From: Muribaculaceae bacterium | Lineage (GTDB): Bacteria > Bacteroidota > Bacteroidia > Bacteroidales > Muribaculaceae | Length of the DNA stretch: 11,690 nucleotides | Reading direction: 5' to 3' | NCBI GenBank assembly: GCA_902836725.1 | Contig: CADFRV010000065.1 | Coordinates: 1 to 11,690 of the forward strand | Shown here: positions 5,884-11,690 of the stretch, in pieces | Numbering within the stretch: position 1 is the first letter of the stretch | Layout: every line of letters starts with the position of its first letter | Notes under the pieces: model-generated | Database searches by the model: none | What the model saw: the letters and a program-made list of their open reading frames with translations, nothing else | What the model was told of the DNA's origin: nothing | Program-made: the position numbers and the translations under genes

Positions 5884-8829
5884 TTATAGAGATATTTTTT
5901 CACCGTTTCCCGTGATATATATCCCATGCGAGGGTGCTGTCACCGCTTGTCCTGAAAGATTGTAATATGTGGTGTTGTCTGTTTTTTTAGGATCGGCTGT
6001 GACATCTGTTATCGCGCCGGTACCGTCGCATTCCAAAGCTATAACGGTGTAGCTGTAAGGCTCGAGTGTCACAGAGGGTTCCGCAAGGATGAACTCTTTG
6101 GGAACGATCTTTTCCGGTTCGCGGGGAGAATTGGCGGCATTGAGCTCACCGGAGAGCGAGAGTCCGCTGACCGACTTGATATTTCCGGCATTTTGTGCAT
6201 TGATCTGCACTTTCTGCGCTCTCGGTGAGGAATTGACGATATGGAGCACGAGCTTGTCTCCGCTCTCGCTGCGTGTGGCAGTAAGATTGAGACTGGTGTT
6301 TCTGAATTCCGAGTTCACAAGTATCGGCTGATGGTGCGAGGCTGCCATCTGCTGTGCGTAATAAGGGGGCTGGCACCATGTGGACGAGGAGTTGAAGAAA
6401 ATCTGTCCCTGGTCCCATCCGTTGTCGTTCTGTCGGTTCGGTTGCAATGCGTTGGCGGGGCTGTCAAGTTCCACGAACCCGTTCATTTTGCGCACTACAT
6501 TCAGCATTACGGCATGGCTGAGCGCGCGGTGCAGACAGTGGGTATTGCCGTTCTCCTCGAGAATGGCTATGCGCATGTCTGTATCGGGGTTCCATGTGGT
6601 GAAGAGGCGTTTGATATTCTTTAGGTCGTTTTCAACCGCTTTGGCCTCTGATACGAGATCTGTCCAGGGATGGTAGTCCCAGAGCGCTGACTTACCGTCG
6701 AGGCTTCTGAAAACGTATTCCATCAGTTCCGGCTTGTCGCCGCGCCACCAGGCGGCATTGATGAAGACGAGATCGGGATAAACTGGGTGGATTGCATCAT
6801 ATAACGTGTTGAAACGCTCTACATAATGTTCGTATGCGGCACGTGAATCGTCGCCGATATTCTCCTCATTGCCGATTTCGATGTATTTGAGGTCATATTG
6901 CTCAAGTTCTTTGAGCAATGCGAGCACATCCTGAGGATTGTCCTCTATGTTGATGGCGAAAGTAGGCTCGGTGTCGATAAGACGGGCGAATTCCACAAAC
7001 TCGATGATACCGAAGCCGTTGGTACTGTTGCGGTACCAGTGGCCGATGTATGGGGGACGCAGGTCGCGCGGTCCCATCATGTTTTTCACCATATATTCGG
7101 GGGCGTTGATCATGGTGCCCCCGTAGCGCAGGAATGTGAGGCCTTCTTTTTTGAATGCCTCTGTTATATCGCTGCGGAAGGGGTAGCTGTCTGTATGCAG
7201 CATGGCCATGTCTACAGCCAGTGTGCCTTCACTGTCAAGCGCCACTACAAAACGTGAGTCGCAGTCTGTTTCTGAAGGTGTGAGTTCAAATTCAAACTTT
7301 TTCCAGTCGCCGGATTCTATGCCGCTGATTTCCTGGCGGGCATATTCTGTGGATCCGTCGCAGCTCTGAAGCGCCACGTATGCTTTTTTCGCATCGCCCT
7401 TGAGATAGACGTATCCCGACATTTTTTTGTTCTGTTCCAGGCCGATGCCCCATTTGTTGAGGCCGAAGTTGGCGATGCCGTCGCCCGCTTTGCCTGTTAT
7501 TTTCTGGTGGTATGTGCCGTTGAAAGATCCTGTGCCTTCATGGGTGTAAACGCCAGATCCTACAGGTTCCCACATGCTGCTCACACCCACTGGCATAGCC
7601 TGCAGGGCTACCTCTTTGCCGTTAATGGAGAGCGATTTGAATGTGGCGGGACCGTCGAATGTGCGTACACCCACCTTGCCGCTCATGAGCGGATTGTCGG
7701 TGTCTTCGTATTCATAGATTTCCGCGCCGTCAAGCGTTACGGAGAATTTCGCTCCGTCAAAGTCCACGCGCAGCTTTTTCCAGTCGGAAGGATTGAATTC
7801 AACAGGCACATTGGCGATGCTTTTCCAGTCATGGTCATGTTTGCCTACCACAAGGGTACGTTTGGCTGCGTCAAGGCTGATTTCATATCCACGGAAATTG
7901 TCAGTGCCGTTGCCCGCTTCGGTCACATCAAAAATAATGCCGGTGATGGCGCGGTCGTTGTCATGGCGCAGTGCGACTTCTGCGCTCCCTTTCTGCATCC
8001 CGCTTCCGGAGTAGATGATCTTGGCATGTCCGGGAGTGGCGGTAGAGAGGGTGTTTCCGTCGGTTGTCCAGCTGTAGTCGTAATGGCGGAAGTTTGAGAC
8101 ACCAACCGGAAGAGCGTTGAACGCTACCTGGTTGCCTCCGATGGTGAGATTACGGAAACTTGCGGATCCGTCGAAACTTCTTAAGCCTACACGTCCTTTG
8201 ACAAGCGGGTTGTTGGTGTCATCGAATTCATGTATCTTGTTGCCGTTCAGCCATACAGTAGCCTTGCTGCCGTTGAAATCCACGCGTAGGGTGTTCCACT
8301 GTGTCGGCTCGAAGTCAACAGGGACTTCTGCTATCGGCTGCCAGTTATGCTCATGTTTTCCAATGACGAGAACGCGTTTCCCGGCATTGAAGCCAATTTC
8401 ATATCCGCGGAATGCATCTGCGCCGTCCCCCGCGTCTGTAACGTTCATTATGAGACCCGAGATGGCGTTGGGGCTGTCGATCCTGAACTCTACTGCGGCC
8501 GATGTGTTTTCTGTTTCAGGCGACTGGCACACGATTTTGCCGTGGCCGGAGGTGTTGAGGCGCAAAATATCACCGTCTATGCTCCAGGGGCTGTCGTAGC
8601 TGATGAAGTTTTCGATATTAGAGACGGTACTCTCCTCAAAGCTTTCACCGAAGATACGTTGGTCGTATAGACCTCCGTAAATCTCATGGTTCACATCCTC
8701 GGCACCGGCTCCGTATATGAGCGACGGAATGCGGCCGATCTCATTGTTCATGTCCACATTTATGACAGTCTGGGCTGTGGCGGGCATGAACGCTGCAAAT
8801 GCAAGAATTGCAGGTAAAGTTTTAGTCAT
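5884..8829 (-). CDS. Secreted GH51-type alpha-L-arabinofuranosidase with two tandem LamG-like domains
   Basis: A 981-residue exported hydrolase with a signal peptide ending near residue 19 (AFAAFMPATAQ). The N-terminal stretch IGRIPSLIYGAGAEDVNHEI and GGLYDQRIFGESFEE is typical of the start of GH51 enzymes. It is followed by two homologous concanavalin/LamG-like units (about 76-244 and 247-416), each ending (L/M)PVGVS, and then a CBM4_9-like region (about 418-545). The TIM-barrel catalytic part starts near 550. E655 in IEIGNEEN is the probable acid/base and E758 in ILEENG the probable nucleophile. A C-terminal beta-sandwich reaches about 935, and the protein ends in a short NLSGQAV...HGIYITGNGEKISL tail. 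GH51 enzymes release terminal alpha-L-arabinofuranose from arabinan, arabinoxylan or arabinogalactan; the exact substrate is not readable here. The length exceeds a standard GH51 mainly because of the doubled insert. Confidence 0.87.
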   Translation of the reverse strand: MTKTLPAILAFAAFMPATAQTVINVDMNNEIGRIPSLIYGAGAEDVNHEIYGGLYDQRIFGESFEESTVSNIENFISYDSPWSIDGDILRLNTSGHGKIVCQSPETENTSAAVEFRIDSPNAISGLIMNVTDAGDGADAFRGYEIGFNAGKRVLVIGKHEHNWQPIAEVPVDFEPTQWNTLRVDFNGSKATVWLNGNKIHEFDDTNNPLVKGRVGLRSFDGSASFRNLTIGGNQVAFNALPVGVSNFRHYDYSWTTDGNTLSTATPGHAKIIYSGSGMQKGSAEVALRHDNDRAITGIIFDVTEAGNGTDNFRGYEISLDAAKRTLVVGKHDHDWKSIANVPVEFNPSDWKKLRVDFDGAKFSVTLDGAEIYEYEDTDNPLMSGKVGVRTFDGPATFKSLSINGKEVALQAMPVGVSSMWEPVGSGVYTHEGTGSFNGTYHQKITGKAGDGIANFGLNKWGIGLEQNKKMSGYVYLKGDAKKAYVALQSCDGSTEYARQEISGIESGDWKKFEFELTPSETDCDSRFVVALDSEGTLAVDMAMLHTDSYPFRSDITEAFKKEGLTFLRYGGTMINAPEYMVKNMMGPRDLRPPYIGHWYRNSTNGFGIIEFVEFARLIDTEPTFAINIEDNPQDVLALLKELEQYDLKYIEIGNEENIGDDSRAAYEHYVERFNTLYDAIHPVYPDLVFINAAWWRGDKPELMEYVFRSLDGKSALWDYHPWTDLVSEAKAVENDLKNIKRLFTTWNPDTDMRIAILEENGNTHCLHRALSHAVMLNVVRKMNGFVELDSPANALQPNRQNDNGWDQGQIFFNSSSTWCQPPYYAQQMAASHHQPILVNSEFRNTSLNLTATRSESGDKLVLHIVNSSPRAQKVQINAQNAGNIKSVSGLSLSGELNAANSPREPEKIVPKEFILAEPSVTLEPYSYTVIALECDGTGAITDVTADPKKTDNTTYYNLSGQAVTAPSHGIYITGNGEKISL
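7582..8604 (-). repeat. Intragenic tandem duplication coding two LamG-like units
   Basis: Unit 1 (8098-8604) and unit 2 (7582-8091) each encode about 169 residues with the same order of landmarks: W(S/T).DG..L, GHGKI or GHAKI, I(S/T)G(L/I)I.(N/D)VT(D/E)AG(D/N)G, FRGYEI, KR.LV(I/V)GKH, the W..L RVDF core, a D..NPL turn, G(R/K)VG(L/V)R(S/T)FDG and PVGVS. The copies are diverged, so the duplication is not recent. Confidence 0.85.
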
Positions 8830-8885
8830 GGTTAGAATTTGTTGTTGAAATTTAGTTATGAGGTTATTAAAATTATCAGTATCCT

Positions 8886-8910
8886 CTAATGCCAGATATA
8901 TGTGGATTAG
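8886..8910 (-). promoter_or_regulatory. Small hairpin in the GH51 leader
   Basis: Arms CTAAT-CCA and TGG-ATTAG pair over eight base pairs with one bulged base, around an eight-base AT-rich loop. It lies within the predicted leader of the GH51 transcript, about 57 bases before the start codon. Function unknown; it could be chance in AT-rich sequence. Confidence 0.3.
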
Positions 8911-8937
8911 CGGAATCGATGTATACCTGAATTTTTA

Positions 8938-8945
8938 CAAAGATA
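8938..8945 (-). promoter_or_regulatory. Candidate -7 box of the GH51 gene
   Basis: Minus-strand TATCTTTG matches TAnnTTTG and lies downstream of the terminator at 9045-9084, so the GH51 gene can be transcribed independently. No convincing TTTG is seen 19-20 bases upstream, so an activator may be needed or the call may be wrong. The implied leader is about 100 bases. The stretch 8830-9044 contains no gene that I can support. Confidence 0.5.
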
Positions 8946-9044
8946 CAAAGAGTATTGAATTTTTCGCCCTTCTGTTCCTGTTTTTTTGCGTCGTATCTGA
9001 TCATTTCCGGATAGGGAGGTGACACATTCTCCTCATCAGTGCAT

Positions 9045-9084
9045 AAAAAACGGTGTGCCGGAATTTCATGAAATTCCGGCACAC
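9045..9084 (-). terminator. Strong intrinsic terminator of the first unknown paralog
   Basis: Bases 9053-9084 form a perfect 32-base palindrome with arms GTGTGCCGGAATTT around CATG. Read on the minus strand, it is followed two bases later by six T residues (9045-9050). It begins 29 bases after the stop codon of the gene at 9113-10453 and separates it from the GH51 gene. Confidence 0.9.
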
Positions 9085-9112
9085 GGGATTGTTGGATCAA
9101 GGGGTTAGGGGA

Positions 9113-10453
9113 TTATTTCCCAAGTATGAGTTTCTTGCCGTTTCTTACGTAGATACCGCGGGGCAGGTTGTCGGTTTCTGTGCCCATGTAACGGCCGCAG
9201 AGATCGAATATGCGGTTGTCGTTGATCTGGGGCATCAGTCGGTCGGTCTCAGGTGCGGTGATGCCTACCTCTCCGGGTACATACTTCGATGAGAGGTTCA
9301 TGCCAAAGTCAACGTGACCGCTGCCGCCACCCTGCTGGAGGGAGATGGCGAGCATGTTCTCACCTTCGTGGAGGAATTCTTTCTGCTCGTCTGTCAGGAC
9401 TACGTCGGCGTAGTCGTCATTGTTCCATCCGTCGGCGCTCCATACGAAGTTGCCGTTGATGTACATTTTGGGATATTCGTCATACGAGCATCTTATCACT
9501 ACATTCCAACCGTTGTTGATGGCAGCCATGTTGTCGGCGGTCAGAGTAAAGTAACGGCGTATGAGGATGGGAACATTGCTGCTGTCCCAGTATGTGCCGC
9601 CAAATTTGTCAAACTCGTCGCTGAAGGGGCCTACACCTGAAATCCATTCCGAGTCGGGCATCGGGAATACGAAATCGGGAGAGTACCATATGTCCTCATC
9701 TGTGTAGTAGTTCAGGTCCTCGTTGTCGATGGGGAAGAAGTATTCACACTCCCATGTCGGAGTTTCATGTCTTGTGGGGAGGATGATTTCATTCTGTGTC
9801 ATGTCAGCCTTGTAAAGACCGCAGTCGGCCAGGGCGCCGCCCCAGTTCTGGTGCACATGCACGGCTAACACGTTTTCTGAGCCGTCACCTTTCAGCAGGG
9901 CTTTCTGCTCGGGAGTGAGAAGTTTGTACTCGCCGTTGTACCATCCGTCGGCCACGGTGTGTACCTGTACGCCGTTGATGTACCATTCCGAGGGAGCGTC
10001 GTCATGTCCGCAGCTCAGGAAGATATCTTCGGCAGGAAGCTCGTCGAGTGTGAATGTGCGGCGCATGTATATATCGCCCATTATGTCGGATGTAACCCAT
10101 CGGAATGAGGGCTGGTCTTTGTAGAATTCGTCTGAGCTGAAGGGAGATGTACCTTCCTGCCATTCTATTTCCTGACCCGGTGTGAGCTGGTAGTCAGCTT
10201 CAAACCACTGGCGTCCGTCGGCATCAGGCTCGGGAGTAGCGAAAATCTGGTTGTAATATTGATCCTCATACCGTGTGCCGGTGTTGTACACCCATACTTG
10301 TGCGGTGTAGCGGTCGGCAGGTGTGTATTCCGACGAGGGGAGGATCACGTTTGCGGAATTGAATGTGGTTACGATCACCGGTTCAGCATTCATTTCGCAA
10401 GGTGCGAGTGCAAGCCCGCACAATGCCATGGCAAGAGTAAAAGTTTTTTTCAT
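9113..10453 (-). CDS. Secreted protein of unknown function with two GH2-like jelly-roll modules (paralog 1)
   Basis: 446 residues, paralogous to the protein encoded at 4488-5804 from the mature N-terminus to the last residue. The first module is about three quarters identical by eye. A signal peptide is present (MKKTFTLAMALCGLALAP...NA, cleavage near 23). C19 is preceded by LAP, which does not make a good lipobox. Module A spans about 97-218 (CGHDDAPSEWYINGVQVHT, GSENVLAVHVHQNWGGALAD) and module B about 268-388 (CSYDEYPKMYINGNFVWSAD, GENMLAISLQQGGGSGHVDF). The linker between modules is longer and more acidic/aromatic than in the paralog. The C-terminus has the same tail, NRIFDLCGRYMG...LPRGIYVRNGKKLILGK. 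No catalytic motif is recognised; glycan binding is a guess from fold resemblance and from the adjacent arabinofuranosidases. It has its own promoter, a long leader and a terminator, so it is probably monocistronic. Confidence 0.85.
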   Translation of the reverse strand: MKKTFTLAMALCGLALAPCEMNAEPVIVTTFNSANVILPSSEYTPADRYTAQVWVYNTGTRYEDQYYNQIFATPEPDADGRQWFEADYQLTPGQEIEWQEGTSPFSSDEFYKDQPSFRWVTSDIMGDIYMRRTFTLDELPAEDIFLSCGHDDAPSEWYINGVQVHTVADGWYNGEYKLLTPEQKALLKGDGSENVLAVHVHQNWGGALADCGLYKADMTQNEIILPTRHETPTWECEYFFPIDNEDLNYYTDEDIWYSPDFVFPMPDSEWISGVGPFSDEFDKFGGTYWDSSNVPILIRRYFTLTADNMAAINNGWNVVIRCSYDEYPKMYINGNFVWSADGWNNDDYADVVLTDEQKEFLHEGENMLAISLQQGGGSGHVDFGMNLSSKYVPGEVGITAPETDRLMPQINDNRIFDLCGRYMGTETDNLPRGIYVRNGKKLILGK

Positions 10454-10490
10454 GGGTTTTGTTTAAAGATTATTTGATGTGCCGCATGTT

Positions 10491-10518
10491 GGATATGCCA
10501 TTGTGGAATGGGATATCC
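10491..10518 (-). promoter_or_regulatory. Hairpin in the long leader of the first unknown paralog
   Basis: Arms 10491-10502 and 10507-10518 (GGATAT.CCATT type) pair over 12 positions with a single mismatch around a four-base loop. The hairpin lies in the roughly 195-base predicted leader, 37 bases or more before the start codon at 10453. A further perfect palindrome, CCAACCGGTTGG, is at 10570-10581 in the same leader. No known riboswitch was recognised. Confidence 0.45.
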
Positions 10519-10654
10519 GATATCAGCCGTTTTGGTTATTTATCGTGTTGTCTATAGAACCTTTGGCAGCCAACCGGTTGGATTTACCAGTCAGCAGGAC
10601 TGATGAGGTTGTTGTAACTTGGAATTGTCGGTTATACCGGATTTCATGGTGCGG

Positions 10655-10685
10655 CAAAATTATTTGTTTTGTGTGAAATTACAAA
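10655..10685 (-). promoter_or_regulatory. Promoter of the first unknown paralog
   Basis: On the minus strand, TTTG (10682-10685), a 19-base spacer and TAATTTTG (10655-10662) give a full match to the Bacteroidetes promoter. It starts just past the terminator of the S41 peptidase gene. The predicted start near 10648 leaves a leader of about 195 bases before ATG 10453, which accounts for most of the 318-base gene-free gap. Confidence 0.75.
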
Positions 10686-10696
10686 ATTTATTTATA

Positions 10697-10748
10697 GAAA
10701 AATAATCAGCAGGCTCCGGAAGAATATCTGCACTTCCGGAGCCTGCTG
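10697..10748 (-). terminator. Intrinsic terminator of the S41 peptidase gene
   Basis: Perfect 16-base arms, CAGCAGGCTCCGGAAG (10707-10722) and its complement (10733-10748), flank a 10-base loop. On the minus strand the hairpin is followed by ATTATTTTTCT. It starts 23 bases after the peptidase stop codon. Confidence 0.92.
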
Positions 10749-10771
10749 TATGTATAGGATGCTGATGGGGA

Positions 10772-11690
10772 TTATTTTTTCGAATCGATGTCGCGGAGGA
10801 GGGTCTCCACTGCGGTGCGCAATTGGGTGTCTTCACCTTTGACGATGGTAGCAGGGTCGTTCGCTACTTTCACGTCAGGTTCAAGTTGGGTGTTTTCCAG
10901 ATAATTGCCTTCTGCAGTGCGGTATCCGATCACCGGAATGCCGAACACCATGGAGGGGTCCTGCATAGTCACCCAGTTTACTGATGTCATGGTTCCGGGC
11001 ACGGGCATACCCACTACTTTCCCGATCTTCTGGTGCTGGTATACCCAGGGTGTGCCGTGGGCGTTGCTGTAGCATGGTTCGGCCACAAGCATGATCGACG
11101 GCTTGTTCCCCCGGCGCGACGGCATGTCACATACGTCTTTGCCGCGGATTTCCTGTGTGAGATATTTCTCGCCGGTGAAGAGCATCTCGATGTCTTCGTG
11201 CATGCGTCCGCCTCCGTTCCAGCGGATATCGATCACCACGCCGTCGCAGTTGTTGTATTTGCCAAGAAGCGCTTCATACATGGGACGGTATGAGGCATCA
11301 TCCATCGATGCGATGTGCACGTATCCGAGGCGCCCGTTCGACCATTTCTGTACGTCGGCCTCGCGCTGACGCACCCAACGGTCATACATAAGCTCGCTGA
11401 TGCGCCCCGAAGATACCGGCAATATCACCTCTTCCACTTTTTCTCCGCCGGGAGTGGTGAATGCCACGAGGGTTTTCTTGCCTGCTATGTTGTTGAGCTG
11501 TGTGGCACCGGTCTCTCCCAGTTTGATTTCCTCACCGTTTATGGCGGTTATTACTGATCCTTCGCAGATTTTTGAGGAGGCGCGGTCGAAGGGGCCGTTG
11601 GCAATAACCTCCTCCACTTTCAGGCCGGCACCGTCGTATGCCACATCATATAGCAGGCCGAGCGAGGCGGTGCGGTCGCCGTCGGGCTTG
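10772..11690 (-). CDS. Tricorn-like S41-family serine peptidase, C-terminal part
   Basis: The last 305 residues of a larger protein. The frame stays open to the right edge, and a GTG at 11644 that could be taken as a start lies inside a domain, so the true start is outside the window. Residues about 10-92 (numbered within the window) form a PDZ domain (SLGLLYD, VEEVIANGPFDRAS, GSVITAINGEEI). Residues about 105-300 form the S41 core: RLGYVHIASMDD, GVVIDIRWNGGG (about 150-161), CYSNAHGTPW with the probable catalytic S208, and NYLENTQLEPDV with E265 at the position of the conserved Glu. The tricorn family has SDAE at the serine motif, whereas here it reads SNAH, a variant found next to the catalytic serine. 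Such proteins are usually about 1,000 residues with an N-terminal beta-propeller. It is a peptidase acting in oligopeptide breakdown, and its location is probably periplasmic or exported in this group. It ends in a strong terminator, separate from the glycoside hydrolase genes. Confidence 0.85.
   Translation of the reverse strand, partial: KPDGDRTASLGLLYDVAYDGAGLKVEEVIANGPFDRASSKICEGSVITAINGEEIKLGETGATQLNNIAGKKTLVAFTTPGGEKVEEVILPVSSGRISELMYDRWVRQREADVQKWSNGRLGYVHIASMDDASYRPMYEALLGKYNNCDGVVIDIRWNGGGRMHEDIEMLFTGEKYLTQEIRGKDVCDMPSRRGNKPSIMLVAEPCYSNAHGTPWVYQHQKIGKVVGMPVPGTMTSVNWVTMQDPSMVFGIPVIGYRTAEGNYLENTQLEPDVKVANDPATIVKGEDTQLRTAVETLLRDIDSKK

Noticed and set aside
8876..9100. 74-codon minus-strand open frame
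   Set aside because: It runs through the terminator at 9045-9084 and the candidate promoter at 8938-8945, and has no domain or ribosome-binding signal.
10590..10640. CTGATGAG at 10600-10607 resembling a hammerhead ribozyme core
   Set aside because: No stem II with a following CGAAA element is present at the required distance, and it lies on the strand opposite to the leader transcript.
10479..10676. 65-codon plus-strand open frame between the first paralog and the S41 gene
   Set aside because: It overlaps the promoter and leader of the minus-strand gene, and its translation shows no recognisable family.
1..11690. Search for CRISPR arrays, insertion sequences, transposases, phage genes and attachment sites
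   Set aside because: No regularly spaced repeats, transposase motifs or terminal inverted repeats were seen. The partial tRNA at the left edge shows no repeated 3' end because that end is outside the window.

Overview
The window looks like a chromosomal segment from a gut-type Bacteroidales bacterium, possibly Muribaculaceae- or Prevotella-like; that last step is inference. Support comes from several promoters matching the Bacteroidetes -7 consensus TAnnTTTG (one with TTTG 19 bases and one with TTTG 20 bases upstream), poor Shine-Dalgarno sites before most starts, an M56 peptidase fused to a TonB-type C-terminal domain, secreted glycoside hydrolases, and short GIY(I/V)-type C-terminal tails.

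Layout. Bases 1-55 hold the 5' part of a tRNA with a CAT anticodon on the minus strand, with its own promoter. Bases 289-2269 are a plus-strand two-gene operon: a BlaI/MecI-family repressor and a BlaR1-like membrane metallopeptidase with a TonB C-terminal domain. It ends at a bidirectional hairpin terminator (2292-2341). From 2370 to 10453 there is a minus-strand block of four secreted proteins. In transcription order they are a two-module protein of unknown function (9113-10453), a GH51-type alpha-L-arabinofuranosidase with two extra LamG-like repeats (5884-8829), a second copy of the two-module protein (4488-5804), and a GH127/DUF1680-type beta-L-arabinofuranosidase (2370-4430). Bases 10772-11690 are the 3' part of a tricorn-like S41 peptidase running off the right edge.

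How it may work. The GH51 and GH127 enzymes suggest stepwise removal of alpha- and beta-linked L-arabinofuranose, or related residues, from plant glycans or glycoproteins. The two paralogous proteins have no visible catalytic motif. They carry two tandem GH2-like jelly-roll modules each and are the most novel element; they may bind glycan or help the enzymes. No SusC/SusD pair is present, so this is not a classical complete PUL. Transcription is punctuated: strong terminators follow the S41 gene and the first paralog, and a 32-base perfect palindrome between the GH51 gene and the second paralog overlaps a promoter-like box and could be an operator, a terminator or both. The BlaI/BlaR pair probably regulates itself through a palindrome at its own start site; nothing seen here links it to the glycoside hydrolases.
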